Shown: positions 1 through 8,716 of the stretch, one piece after another
Layout: every line of letters begins with the position of its first letter
Position numbering within the stretch: the stretch's first letter is position 1
Assembly (NCBI GenBank): GCA_020026285.1
Contig: JAHHQS010000040.1
Location: 1 to 26,520 of the forward strand
DNA: 26,520 bases
Direction: 5' to 3'
Source: Parabacteroides sp.
Lineage (GTDB): Bacteria > Bacteroidota > Bacteroidia > Bacteroidales > Tannerellaceae
Position numbers and translations under genes: made by a program
The notes under the pieces: generated by a model
What the model saw: the letters and a program-made list of their open reading frames with translations, nothing else
The model's database searches: none
What the model was told of the DNA's origin: nothing

Positions 1-25
1 AGTATATACTTATAAACACCATCAT

Positions 26-63
26 AAAAACAGGGCTTCTCGATATCGAGAAGCCCTGTTTTT
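26..63 (-). terminator. Intrinsic terminator of the C1 peptidase gene
   Basis: A perfect 38-bp palindrome with arms 26-44 and 45-63 (core cagggcttctcgat). It is A-rich on the left and T-rich on the right, so it can terminate in either direction. It lies 18 bp past the stop codon of the minus-strand peptidase gene. Confidence 0.9.
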
Positions 64-81
64 AATAGATAATCTATATGA

Positions 82-1290
82 TTATTTAATATTCAATTTA
101 TCTTTGATTGCCTGAGGAAGAGCATCTTTATGAACTACATAGTTCATAGTCTTATACTTAACAAAGTTTTCAGAGATGTACCAAGTTCCTTTGTATTTGT
201 TATCTGTACCCCAAGAATTCTTGATCATGTAATATTTCTTACCTGTCTGATCTTTTGCAATACCATACATATGCATACCATGGTCATCTGTTGTCTGATA
301 ATTATCGTATGCTTCCTGACGCATTTCCTGAGTAATTTCCAGTTCAGGACAAGGCTTTGACATCATCTTTTTGATTTCAGCATCTTTTTCAGAAGCACTT
401 AAACCTAACCAATGATCCTGATCTGAACCAGTACGTTCCATAGTTTTGATATCTGGAACAATACCAATACCATTACGAGTAAAACCCTTTTCACTAACAT
501 CAGCTCCCCATGCGATAGAATATCCATTATTAATTGCATTGTCGATAACTTCCATCATTTCATCCATAGGCAAGTTATATGAAGAAGACCAACGCCAGTT
601 ATCTTGAACTTCGATAGCGAACTGTGAATAAAATGGGTGGTGAGTATAAGAAGTAATTGATACATAATCATCTGGATTCAAAGCCAACTCAGCAGCAAAG
701 CTTTTTGGTGTATATTCTTTTCCATTATAAGTGAACTTTTCAGGTTCCTTACCTAAATATGCATCAATAATTCCTTCAAATCCCTTTTTCCAAGCAGTTG
801 ATAATTTTCTGTGTGGATTCTTGATAATTTCTTCCAAGTATGCGCGACTGGCTAATTCCATTTCTCCATGAACGTGGTTGTCTTCACCATAGTTCAAACC
901 TTTCATTGCAGATTCAGGAACGATACCATAATCTTTCCAAGCCTTAATAACATCGTAGAAAGAACCTCCCTGTGCATAATTCAATTCACCATGCATACGA
1001 ACGAACTTTTCTCCTTTGTCTTTGTAATTCTTACTTACAATAAACATTTCAGACAAATCATATTCACCTTTACCTGTACGTAAAAGTTCTGATTCCATAA
1101 AACTAAGTGTTGAAAAACACCAACAAGTTCCTGTTCTACTCTGATTTTTCACAGGAGTTGTTTTTAAAACTTTAACAGGTGTAAATACAAAACCTTCGTC
1201 CTCTACTTTTTTCTTTTTATCCTTAGCAAATGTAGATACAGAAGATAGAGAAAAAGCTAGCAATAATGCTGGTAAAACTATCTTATTCAT
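82..1290 (-). CDS. Exported C1-family cysteine peptidase (bleomycin hydrolase / aminopeptidase C-like)
   Basis: A 402-residue papain-fold peptidase. Residues 1-22 form a signal peptide (MNKIVLPALLLAFSLSS, then Ala-Lys), followed by a lysine-rich stretch. The active site is visible: oxyanion Gln50 and nucleophile Cys56 in NQSRTGTCWCFST, catalytic His337 in DDHGMHMYGI, and Asn358 in MIKNSWG. The order and spacing match the C1B (bleomycin hydrolase/PepC) branch, whose best-known members are cytosolic exo- or aminopeptidases. The signal peptide argues for a periplasmic or secreted peptide-degrading role here; the substrate is unknown. The gene is a single transcription unit, with its own promoter at 1323-1353 and terminator at 26-63. 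It is divergent from the oxidoreductase gene. Family assignment is strong; exact specificity is not known. Confidence 0.9.
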   Translation of the reverse strand: MNKIVLPALLLAFSLSSVSTFAKDKKKKVEDEGFVFTPVKVLKTTPVKNQSRTGTCWCFSTLSFMESELLRTGKGEYDLSEMFIVSKNYKDKGEKFVRMHGELNYAQGGSFYDVIKAWKDYGIVPESAMKGLNYGEDNHVHGEMELASRAYLEEIIKNPHRKLSTAWKKGFEGIIDAYLGKEPEKFTYNGKEYTPKSFAAELALNPDDYVSITSYTHHPFYSQFAIEVQDNWRWSSSYNLPMDEMMEVIDNAINNGYSIAWGADVSEKGFTRNGIGIVPDIKTMERTGSDQDHWLGLSASEKDAEIKKMMSKPCPELEITQEMRQEAYDNYQTTDDHGMHMYGIAKDQTGKKYYMIKNSWGTDNKYKGTWYISENFVKYKTMNYVVHKDALPQAIKDKLNIK

Positions 1291-1322
1291 AATATTAAAA
1301 ATTAATTTTATTTTATTTTGTG

Positions 1323-1353
1323 CAAAGATATGAAATCATTTGGTAAACACAAA
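1323..1353 (-). promoter_or_regulatory. Promoter of the C1 peptidase gene
   Basis: On the minus strand TTTG (complement 1350-1353), a 19-bp spacer and TATCTTTG (complement 1323-1330) match the Bacteroidetes TTTG/TAnnTTTG promoter exactly. The -7 box lies 32 bp upstream of the ATG. The core overlaps that of the divergent promoter at 1339-1369. Confidence 0.75.
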
Positions 1354-1369
1354 AGAATTGATATCTTTG
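1339..1369 (+). promoter_or_regulatory. Promoter of the Gfo/Idh oxidoreductase gene
   Basis: TTTG at 1339-1342, a 19-bp spacer and TATCTTTG at 1362-1369 match the Bacteroidetes consensus exactly. The start codon is 46 bp past the -7 box. Its -33 side is interleaved with that of the opposing promoter. Confidence 0.75.
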
Positions 1370-1415
1370 CATATTGTAATAGATACACAAACTTACACTT
1401 TAAAAAGTAAAAATT

Positions 1416-2783
1416 ATGAAAAGACGAAAATTTATCTCAAGTTCTCTCTTAATGGGAGCTGGCTTACCTTTAGGTTTAAGCACCACCACATCATGTAGCA
1501 ACACTTCATCACAAAGTTCTGAAGAGAAACAAGTAAAACAATTCACACCTGAAGAGTTAGGAATGTTTTCTTTTGTTGATATCGCTCCAGACGGTAAACC
1601 ACTTAAAGCAGCTTTAATTGGAAATGGAAGCAGAGGTACCGGCGCTGCTTGTCAATTTCTAGAGGCAGGACCTCATTTATCAATCGTTGCATTAGCAGAT
1701 GTTTTTAAAGATCGACAAGATAATTGTCGCAAAGTATTGAAAGAAAAATTCAATAACGTTGTTCCTGATGAAAATTGCTTCTTAGGTTTTGATGCTTATA
1801 AGAAAGTTATGGCAATGCCTGATGTAGATGTTGTATTGTTATGTACTCCAACTCATTTCAGACCAGAACAATTCAAGGCTGCCGTAGAAGCTAAAAAACA
1901 TGTATTCATGGAAAAGCCTTGTGCTGTAGATCCAACAGGAGTTAGAACAGTTCTTGCAGCAGCCAAAGTTGCAGAAAGTTCAGGTCTGACAGTTATAACA
2001 GGCACACAGCGCAGACACCGTAGAGATTACTGGGAAGCATTAATTAATATCCGTAATGGAATGCTTGGTGATATCATTAGTTCAACTTGTCACTGGGATC
2101 AAGGTGCATGGTGGAACAAGAAACATCGTCCAGAATGGTCTGATATGGAATATTGTATCCGAAATTTCTTTAACATCAAATGGTTAAGTGGTGATCATAT
2201 TCTTGACCAGGGTGTTCATAATATAGATATTGTTACTTGGTTTATGGGAGAACATCCACAATCTGCTACAGGATTTGGAGGACGTGTTCGTAGATTGACT
2301 GGAGATATTTATGATAATTTTGCATGCGATTATACTTATGCTGGTAATAAACGTATGCTTCATACATCTCGTCAGATTGATGGTTGTGAAGGAAATGTTT
2401 CTGAACGTATTTTATGTTCAAAAGGAGTAGCTATTTTAACAGATAATAATACTATTCACTTTGAAGACTATGATGGAAATACTATCTGGGAATATGACTA
2501 CAAAAACAAACCTGTCAAGAATCCTTACAATCAGGAACATATTCACTTAGTTGAATCTATCCGATTAAATAAAAAAATCAATCAAGCTGCAGATTTGGCT
2601 TATTCTACTCAAGTTGCAATTCTGGGAAGAGAAGCTGCTTATACAGGAAAGAGAATAACGTGGGATGAAATCATGTCTTCTAATTTACGATATGGTCCAA
2701 CAGAATACAAATTAGGTCCGTTACCTGATTATCACGAAGGAGAAGCTCCTCGTCCAGGAAAAGATCCAAAAGAACCAATGTAA
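1416..2783 (+). CDS. Tat-exported Gfo/Idh/MocA-family oxidoreductase
   Basis: A 455-residue protein of the Gfo/Idh/MocA family of NAD(P)-dependent sugar or cyclitol oxidoreductases. The N-terminus has a twin-arginine motif (RRKFISSS, residues 3-10) and a hydrophobic stretch ending near Cys27 (TTTSCS), so it is probably exported folded, possibly as a lipoprotein. The Rossmann domain begins at about residue 63, with the dinucleotide loop GNGSRG at 69-74. The family signature EKP is at 166-168 (catalytic Lys167), and the C-terminal domain carries DQGVHNID (264-271) with the conserved His268. It lacks the residues I recall for GH109 N-acetylgalactosaminidases, so I do not assign a glycosidase role. 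The substrate cannot be deduced. It is a single gene with its own promoter and terminator. Confidence 0.88.
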   Translation: MKRRKFISSSLLMGAGLPLGLSTTTSCSNTSSQSSEEKQVKQFTPEELGMFSFVDIAPDGKPLKAALIGNGSRGTGAACQFLEAGPHLSIVALADVFKDRQDNCRKVLKEKFNNVVPDENCFLGFDAYKKVMAMPDVDVVLLCTPTHFRPEQFKAAVEAKKHVFMEKPCAVDPTGVRTVLAAAKVAESSGLTVITGTQRRHRRDYWEALINIRNGMLGDIISSTCHWDQGAWWNKKHRPEWSDMEYCIRNFFNIKWLSGDHILDQGVHNIDIVTWFMGEHPQSATGFGGRVRRLTGDIYDNFACDYTYAGNKRMLHTSRQIDGCEGNVSERILCSKGVAILTDNNTIHFEDYDGNTIWEYDYKNKPVKNPYNQEHIHLVESIRLNKKINQAADLAYSTQVAILGREAAYTGKRITWDEIMSSNLRYGPTEYKLGPLPDYHEGEAPRPGKDPKEPM

Positions 2784-2827
2784 ACATAATGTTCTTTCGT
2801 TGATATTAGTCAATTTATATAAACTTT

Positions 2828-2869
2828 AGCCTTGGTGTTCAAATGTAATACCAAGGCTTTTCTTTTTTT
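2828..2869 (+). terminator. Intrinsic terminator of the oxidoreductase gene
   Basis: Stem agccttggt (2828-2836) / accaaggct (2850-2858) with a 13-nt loop, followed by the T-rich tract tttctttttt. It lies 45 bp after the stop codon of the plus-strand oxidoreductase. Confidence 0.88.
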
Positions 2870-2886
2870 ACGATATGAATAAAAAT

Positions 2887-2924
2887 AAAAAATCAGAACT
2901 CCTTTTATATGGTTCTGATTTTTT
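2887..2924 (-). terminator. Intrinsic terminator of metH
   Basis: Perfect 13-bp arms 2887-2899 and 2912-2924 (core atcagaac/gttctgat) with a 12-nt loop and A/T flanks on both sides. It sits 48 bp beyond the metH stop codon. Being symmetrical, it can also back up the plus-strand terminator. Confidence 0.85.
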
Positions 2925-2972
2925 ATTCAAACAAATAGCTTTATCAAATAATAATAGAACTGGAAATATAAA

Positions 2973-5900
2973 TCAGATATTCTTACTCAATAAATTACGA
3001 ACAACATCCAAAGAAAGACCTCTTCTTAATGAATAGTCTTTTAATTGTTCATCATCAATTTTTCCTATCATAAAATATTCACAGGCAGGGTTTGCGAAAT
3101 AGAAACCACTTACCGATGCTGTCGGAGTCATAGCCCCATTTTCTGTAAGCTGAACACCTATTCTTGAAAAGTCTAATAATTGATCCAACTTAAAATTCAA
3201 TAATTGATCAGGCAAGGAAGGATAACCAACTGCCGGACGAATACCCTGATATTTAGCTTTATATTTATCAGTCATTGAAAGATTTTCATCCGGAGAATAT
3301 CCCCAAAATTCCTTTCGAACTTTTTCATGCAGATATTCAGCCGTTGCTTCGGCAAGTCGGTCGGTCAACGTCTGCAACAACATAGCCCGATAAGTATCCT
3401 CCTCATCTTCGAACTGTTTTTTTAACAAATTACTGCCAAAACCTCCTGTTACAACGAAAGCCCCTAAATAATCAGTACGTCCGATACTTTCCGGCATGAC
3501 ATAATCGGCAAGAGACTTATAAGCACCTTCCTTCTTTTCCTGCTGACGAAGCATAGGAACAATCTGATCACCTATTTTCACGTTATCCCCTATGCTTACA
3601 GCCGGGAATAAGCCGTAAACGGCTTTACAAAAATCTGCTTTTGTTTCAACCAAACACTCCAATAATTCTTGAGCATCTCTATATAGTTTAATAGCCTCAG
3701 CAGCTTTTGCACGTTCCTCCTCTGGAAAACCAGCCAACCACACCGCCCTACAACTATCACAATCATGAATACGAATTATTTCTTCAAATTTTCCATTCAG
3801 CTTCCAAACATTGAAGAAAAAGATCCAGTTTATGTAAGGAATAACTTCCTCTATAGGAATATGAGGTATTGTGTAAACTCCCAATTTTGAAGGAGTAACA
3901 GGTTGATAATAATTCCAATCAACTTTTACGCCATTCTTACGAGCTTCAGACAAAGGAACTAATTCTTTTTTCTGGCCTTCCACACGCTCTCGTAATGATT
4001 GATATTCAACTTTAAGATCAGCAATAAAAGAATCTTTGGTTGAAGGATTCAACAATTTTGCTGCAATAAGCGGATTTTGTGACGCATCTGAAACATGAAT
4101 CACAGGATAATCATAGTGTGGAGCTATTTTAAAGGCTGTATGTAATTTAGAAGTTGTAGCACCTCCTATCATGATAGGAATTTTCAGACCGGCTTTCTGC
4201 ATTTCATCCGTCACATGAATCATTTCTTCCAAAGAAGGAGTTATCAATCCAGACAAACACAATATATCCGGTTTCTCCTCCTGAACTGTCTTTATAATTG
4301 TTTCAGCAGGAACCATCACTCCCAAATCTATAACTTCGTAATTATTACATGCCAAAACAATAGAAACAATATTTTTCCCAATATCATGAACATCACCCTT
4401 CACTGTTGCAAAGACAACCTTTCCTGCTTTTTCTGAATCTGAAGCATTCTTCTCTGCTTCGATAGCTGGCTGAAGTATAGATACTGCTTTTTTCATTGTT
4501 CGAGCCGTTTTTACCACCTGAGGCAAAAACATCTTGCCTTCGCCAAACAAATCACCAACTTTATTCATTCCACTCATCAAAGGGCCATCTATAATAGATA
4601 CTGCTCGCGGATAAAAATCCAAGGCCTCTTTCAAATCAACCTCCAGATAATCTCCTATTCCTTTAATCAAAGCATATTCCAGACGTTCCTGCAAAGGATA
4701 ATTTCGCCAAGCTTCATGAGCAGAGTTATCCGTTGATTCGGTTTTCTGAACGTGCAAGTTCTGAGCATATACTATTAATTCCTCTGCCGCTTCTGGTCTG
4801 CGATAAAGAATAACATCTTCCAGCAAATTACGGAATTCCAATTCTATATCTTCATATAAGACAGATGTTGAAGGATTAACGATTCCCATATCCATACCTT
4901 TTGCAACCGCATGATACAAGAAAACTGCATGCATCGCTTCACGAACATAATTGTTTCCTCTAAAAGAAAATGACAGATTACTAACACCGCCACTAACTTT
5001 TGCTCCAGGTAAATTTGTTTTGATCCATTCTACAGCACGAATAAAATCCAAGGCATAACGATTATGCTCGTCCATTCCTGTAGCAATAGCCAAAATATTT
5101 GGATCGAAAATTATATCATTAGGATTAAAATCAATACTGCACAACAAACGATATGCCCGTTCGCAAACCTCTATTTTTCGTTCGAAAGTATCAGCCTGAC
5201 CTTTTTCATCAAAAGCCATAACAACGGTTGCTGCTCCCAGCTGCTTGATTCTACGCGCATGACTCAAAAATGCCTCTTCACCTTCCTTCAAAGAAATAGA
5301 GTTGACGATACTTTTCCCTTGTACACACATCAAAGCACTTTCTATCACGTTCCATTTAGAAGAATCGATCATTACCGGTACACGAGCTATTTCCGGTTCG
5401 GAAGCTATCAGATTCAAGAAGTTGACCATCTCTTTTTCTGTATCAAGCATTCCGTCGTCCATATTTATATCAATAACAAGAGCACCATCATCAACTTGTT
5501 TACGTGCAATACTCAAAGCCTCTTCGTACTTTTTCTCATTAATCAGACGCAAGAATTTTCTGGAACCGGCAACATTACAACGTTCACCAACATTTATAAA
5601 ATTATTTTCCGGCTTCACTTCCAACAACTCCAGACCTGACAGCCACAAACAATCTGGTCTCTTAGCCGGAACATGAGGTTTGGCATTTCTAACGAGTTCC
5701 GGATATTTTGCAATATGATCGGGGGTCGTTCCACAACAACCTCCCAAAACATTCACCAGACTTTCGTCAAGATAAGGCTTGACATGCATAGCCATTGTTT
5801 CAGGAGTTTCATCATATCCACCAAAACTATTAGGCAATCCGGCATTTGGATAAGCACTTATATAGAATGGCGCATTTTGAGCCAATTCTTCCAAGTAAGG

Positions 5901-6659
5901 CTTCATGTCTGCCGCACCAAAAGAACAGTTAAGACCAACACTCACGATATTAGCATGCTGAATAGATGCTATAAAAGCTTTTAAAGTCTGCCCTGATAAA
6001 GTTCGACCTCCTTGTCCAGACAAAGTTAAAGACAACATTATCGGCATATCTTTCTGTTTTCTTTTCAACACATTATCAGCAGCTTCCAAGCCGGCTTTCA
6101 CGTTTAATGTATCAAAAGAAGTTTCAAATAAAATAACATCTACACCACCATCCACCAAAGCATCAATCTGTTCTTCGTATGCAGTATACAAATCCTTATA
6201 AGTTACAGCCCTGAAAGCAGGATTACTAACATCTGGACTCATAGAGGCTGTTTTATTTGTAGGGCCTACGGATCCTGCTATAATTATCGTTCTTTCCGGA
6301 TGTTCCCGCATATAAGAATCCGCCAATTCACGACAAAGTCCGGCAGCAGCCAAATTCATTTCACGAACAAGACTTTCCATACCATAATCTTCCATTGATA
6401 TGGCATTTGCATTAAATGTATTTGTCGTAAAGATATCAGCACCTACATCCAAATATTGTTTATGTATAGAACGGATAACGTCCGGACAAGTTATATTAAG
6501 CAGATCATTATTACCTTTCAAAGTTCCAGGGAAAGAAGCAAAACGCTCACCTCTGTAATCCTCTTCTGTTAATTTATACTTCTGGATCATGGTTCCCATC
6601 CCACCATCCAATATTAAAACCCGTTTTTGCAAAAGATTCAAAAAGGTTTCCTTATTCAT
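2973..6659 (-). CDS. metH: Cobalamin-dependent methionine synthase
   Basis: A 1228-residue enzyme that transfers the methyl group of 5-methyltetrahydrofolate to homocysteine through cobalamin in the cytosol. All modules are present in the usual order and the length matches the E. coli type. The homocysteine domain (about 1-320) has zinc ligands Cys245 (GLNCSFG) and Cys308-Cys309 (GGCCGTTPDH). The pterin-binding domain is about 350-610. The cap and cobalamin domains (about 650-890) carry the DxHxxG motif DVHDIG (756-761), whose His758 ligates cobalt. The C-terminal AdoMet-dependent reactivation domain contains RPAVGYPSLPD (1141-1151). It lies 57 bp downstream of smpB but is separated from it by a terminator, so it probably has its own promoter, which I could not identify. 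I see no cobalamin or SAM riboswitch in this short gap. Confidence 0.98.
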   Translation of the reverse strand: MNKETFLNLLQKRVLILDGGMGTMIQKYKLTEEDYRGERFASFPGTLKGNNDLLNITCPDVIRSIHKQYLDVGADIFTTNTFNANAISMEDYGMESLVREMNLAAAGLCRELADSYMREHPERTIIIAGSVGPTNKTASMSPDVSNPAFRAVTYKDLYTAYEEQIDALVDGGVDVILFETSFDTLNVKAGLEAADNVLKRKQKDMPIMLSLTLSGQGGRTLSGQTLKAFIASIQHANIVSVGLNCSFGAADMKPYLEELAQNAPFYISAYPNAGLPNSFGGYDETPETMAMHVKPYLDESLVNVLGGCCGTTPDHIAKYPELVRNAKPHVPAKRPDCLWLSGLELLEVKPENNFINVGERCNVAGSRKFLRLINEKKYEEALSIARKQVDDGALVIDINMDDGMLDTEKEMVNFLNLIASEPEIARVPVMIDSSKWNVIESALMCVQGKSIVNSISLKEGEEAFLSHARRIKQLGAATVVMAFDEKGQADTFERKIEVCERAYRLLCSIDFNPNDIIFDPNILAIATGMDEHNRYALDFIRAVEWIKTNLPGAKVSGGVSNLSFSFRGNNYVREAMHAVFLYHAVAKGMDMGIVNPSTSVLYEDIELEFRNLLEDVILYRRPEAAEELIVYAQNLHVQKTESTDNSAHEAWRNYPLQERLEYALIKGIGDYLEVDLKEALDFYPRAVSIIDGPLMSGMNKVGDLFGEGKMFLPQVVKTARTMKKAVSILQPAIEAEKNASDSEKAGKVVFATVKGDVHDIGKNIVSIVLACNNYEVIDLGVMVPAETIIKTVQEEKPDILCLSGLITPSLEEMIHVTDEMQKAGLKIPIMIGGATTSKLHTAFKIAPHYDYPVIHVSDASQNPLIAAKLLNPSTKDSFIADLKVEYQSLRERVEGQKKELVPLSEARKNGVKVDWNYYQPVTPSKLGVYTIPHIPIEEVIPYINWIFFFNVWKLNGKFEEIIRIHDCDSCRAVWLAGFPEEERAKAAEAIKLYRDAQELLECLVETKADFCKAVYGLFPAVSIGDNVKIGDQIVPMLRQQEKKEGAYKSLADYVMPESIGRTDYLGAFVVTGGFGSNLLKKQFEDEEDTYRAMLLQTLTDRLAEATAEYLHEKVRKEFWGYSPDENLSMTDKYKAKYQGIRPAVGYPSLPDQLLNFKLDQLLDFSRIGVQLTENGAMTPTASVSGFYFANPACEYFMIGKIDDEQLKDYSLRRGLSLDVVRNLLSKNI

Positions 6660-6695
6660 ATCAGTTGTTGTTAGTCAAATCAAAATATTACATAC

Positions 6696-6723
6696 AAAAA
6701 AGCATTGACTTAAAAGTCAATGC
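6696..6723 (-). terminator. Intrinsic terminator overlapping the smpB stop codon
   Basis: On the minus strand, stem gcattgact/agtcaatgc (6702-6710 and 6715-6723) with a 4-nt loop is followed by six T's (complement 6696-6701). The smpB stop codon (complement 6717-6719) is inside the first arm. It should separate smpB transcription from metH. Confidence 0.88.
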
Positions 6724-7181
6724 CTGAAAGCTCTTGCCATTTCCCGTTTATCATCACGTTCCTTAATGGAGTCTCGTTTGTCATATTCTTTTTTACCTCG
6801 GGCAATGGCAACCACTAATTTGGCCAGTCCTTTATCATTTATAAATAATCGAGTCGGAACAATTGTAAATCCACTCGCTTTAACAGCCGCTGCAATCTTC
6901 CTCAATTCCTTTTTCTGCAAAAGCAGTTTTCGGTCACGTCTGGCTGTATGATTATTATAGGTTCCATAAAAATACTCTGCGACATACATATTCTTAACCC
7001 ACAATTCTCCTTTTTCGACAATGCAAAAAGTATCAACAAGACTCGCTTTTCCCAGACGAATTGATTTTATCTCTGTACCTGTCAAGACAATACCTGCAGT
7101 AAATGTATCCAACAATTCATAATCGAAAGTTGCGCGCTTATTTTTTATTAAGACATTCTTTTCAAACTTCTCTTTCTTCAT
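6717..7181 (-). CDS. smpB: SsrA-binding protein SmpB (trans-translation)
   Basis: A 154-residue basic protein of normal SmpB length. It binds tmRNA and delivers it to stalled ribosomes. Family hallmarks are visible: the N-terminal [20 protein letters not shown] region, [14 protein letters not shown] (35-48), the RRDRKLLL segment (81-88), and the basic C-terminal tail [20 protein letters not shown] (130-149), which enters the mRNA channel in the ribosome. It follows the Yip1-like gene by 17 bp and appears to be the last gene of that transcript, since the terminator overlaps its stop. The tmRNA gene (ssrA) is not in this window. Confidence 0.97.
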   Translation of the reverse strand: MKKEKFEKNVLIKNKRATFDYELLDTFTAGIVLTGTEIKSIRLGKASLVDTFCIVEKGELWVKNMYVAEYFYGTYNNHTARRDRKLLLQKKELRKIAAAVKASGFTIVPTRLFINDKGLAKLVVAIARGKKEYDKRDSIKERDDKREMARAFRH

Positions 7182-7198
7182 GATTTTCCCAAATTTAA

Positions 7199-7786
7199 TT
7201 AACGTAAACCTGGCATTAATATGATAAGTACTTTTTCTATCAGCTGAGGTATACAGATAATCAATAATGATATTATCGTTGTAAACTTCATACGGATATT
7301 ATCTTCGACAGCCATAAAAGTAACCGATCCTTCCCAAACAATATAGAAGGTATAAAGAATAAAAATATACAAGAAAAAGAAATCGGGCAAAAGCAACCAT
7401 ATCAAATCTAATGTAAACATCAATGCAGATGAGAATCCGACAAAAATCTGACACAACTGCAAACTATCTTCTTTTTTAAAAACACCTTTCCATATTTCAT
7501 TGACTAAATATGAAGTTAAATAAAATCCTCCAAATGTCGACACGAATGTCAGAATAGAAGATTTTAATGCATATTCTATTTCAAACTCCTGACGAGTACA
7601 AACACTTACAAAAGCCGCAATCGTCAATATTCCAATAAAAGGATGTAAAAAGTTCTTTAAGAAAAATTCATATCTATCAGAATCAGCGTCCTTTCCAAAA
7701 TTATCCCAACGTTCCTTCAACATCACCCAAGTCTTTGCCGGTTGGGATATCAATGCTATAACTAACTTTACAATTGCCTTTAACAT
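7199..7786 (-). CDS. Yip1-like multi-spanning membrane protein
   Basis: A 195-residue integral membrane protein. Hydrophobic segments lie at about 46-66, 76-97, 112-132, 133-153 and 168-193, giving roughly five helices after an amphipathic N-terminus ([20 protein letters not shown]). The N-terminal motif and helix layout resemble the Yip1 family proteins commonly annotated in Bacteroides. The function of those bacterial members is not established. It sits between a lipoprotein gene (27 bp upstream) and smpB (17 bp downstream), probably on one transcript. I base the family name on general resemblance, not on catalytic residues. Confidence 0.6.
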   Translation of the reverse strand: MLKAIVKLVIALISQPAKTWVMLKERWDNFGKDADSDRYEFFLKNFLHPFIGILTIAAFVSVCTRQEFEIEYALKSSILTFVSTFGGFYLTSYLVNEIWKGVFKKEDSLQLCQIFVGFSSALMFTLDLIWLLLPDFFFLYIFILYTFYIVWEGSVTFMAVEDNIRMKFTTIISLLIICIPQLIEKVLIILMPGLR

Positions 7787-7813
7787 ATATAATACTACAC
7801 CAAGTCTATTAAA

Positions 7814-8605
7814 CTACAAATTTAATGTTTTCGTATGATTATGCAAACCTCCTTCTTTTTTAACCAATAAGATTGTATAAATTTCGGAAGTTGTCCAACT
7901 ATATTTATCTCCGTCTAATATAGCCGCTGGATAAACGAAACGCAAATTTAATGAATCACCGGAAACATAACCTTTCTGAACGGCATGATCAACCAGTTTC
8001 TGAATATTGAAAGCCTGTGGAACGATAAATGATGAAGTAGCTATCGAATCGGATGGATCGACTGTAGCAGTAGAGCGGATATACAAATCCAAATACTTTC
8101 GCTTACTTGCCATATCAAATGTCGGCTTCTGATCAGGACTATAAGAAACAGAAAAATTATCTTCCTGTGATTGATAATGGAGTCTGAATTTGGGATAAAT
8201 AAACAAGTATCCATCTACATAGGTACTTCTCTGCGGACTGAATGACCAAAAAGTTTCATTCTGACGGAACTCCAACGTATCCGGAGAATCTAACAAATCC
8301 CAGGATTTTACCGGCTGATAATTTAAAATGTCAACATCATAAATATCTGCATCTTTATTTTCGGAAGAAGTAAAGTTTATTTTGTAATCAACCAGACAGC
8401 AGTCGCCTTCACCTACAGACATATTCTGTAAATCATCAGATGTTATTTTATCACCTGAATAAGTTTGAATCAACATTTTAGAAGCTTGTTTAACTACACC
8501 TGCTTGAGAACCATACGTATAGACATCACCACTTTCTCCCATGCATGAATAAAGAAGAATGCTTGACAGAATAATTAATACATATTTTATTTTAACCATA
8601 AACAA
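7814..8605 (-). CDS. Lipoprotein of unknown function, paralogue of the 8717-9499 product
   Basis: A 263-residue lipoprotein. The signal peptide ends in the lipobox LLYSC, giving lipidated Cys21 followed by MGESGD. Translation could start at Met1 or Met3. The mature part looks beta-rich. It aligns by eye with the product of 8717-9499: the CMGESG/CLGEGG start, YVDGYLFIYP versus YVRGWLIFP, YLDLYIRSTATVD versus YYNIYLRVTASGD, and LRFVYPAAI versus LRFNYVSEI. An N-terminal OB-like half followed by a beta-sandwich, as in NigD-like Bacteroidetes lipoproteins, is possible but unproven. A terminator at 8641-8686 precedes it, so it likely heads a separate transcript with the Yip1-like gene and smpB. I could not find a convincing promoter. 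Confidence 0.8.
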   Translation of the reverse strand: MFMVKIKYVLIILSSILLYSCMGESGDVYTYGSQAGVVKQASKMLIQTYSGDKITSDDLQNMSVGEGDCCLVDYKINFTSSENKDADIYDVDILNYQPVKSWDLLDSPDTLEFRQNETFWSFSPQRSTYVDGYLFIYPKFRLHYQSQEDNFSVSYSPDQKPTFDMASKRKYLDLYIRSTATVDPSDSIATSSFIVPQAFNIQKLVDHAVQKGYVSGDSLNLRFVYPAAILDGDKYSWTTSEIYTILLVKKEGGLHNHTKTLNL

Positions 8606-8640
8606 CCTAATAATACGTCAATTAGAACGACAAAAATAAT

Positions 8641-8686
8641 AAAAAAAGCCGTATTGAATAGATATTTTACTATTCAATACGACTTT
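8641..8686 (-). terminator. Terminator of the sigma-factor operon
   Basis: Arms 8645-8660 and 8671-8686 pair along 16 bp with one position that becomes a G-U wobble in the RNA. The loop is 10 nt and an A-run at 8641-8647 gives the U-tract. It lies about 30 bp past the stop of the lipoprotein gene 8717-9499 and separates the two paralogous lipoprotein genes. Confidence 0.88.
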
Positions 8687-8716
8687 ATCTACTAAAAATA
8701 AGATTAATACTTATTT

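Noticed and set aside
5064..5639. 191-codon plus-strand open frame opposite metH
   Set aside because: It is antisense to highly conserved metH sequence and Cys/Ser/Phe-rich in the way mirror frames are. No promoter or ribosome binding site was seen.
6660..6716. Possible SAM or cobalamin riboswitch ahead of metH
   Set aside because: Only 57 bp separate smpB and metH and they are mostly a terminator. No B12-box-like or SAM-type structure is visible.
8631..8638. TATTTTTG (minus strand) as a -7 box for the lipoprotein-Yip1-smpB transcript
   Set aside because: No TTTG-like box lies 18-20 bp upstream, and the region is largely the preceding terminator. The match is too weak to call.
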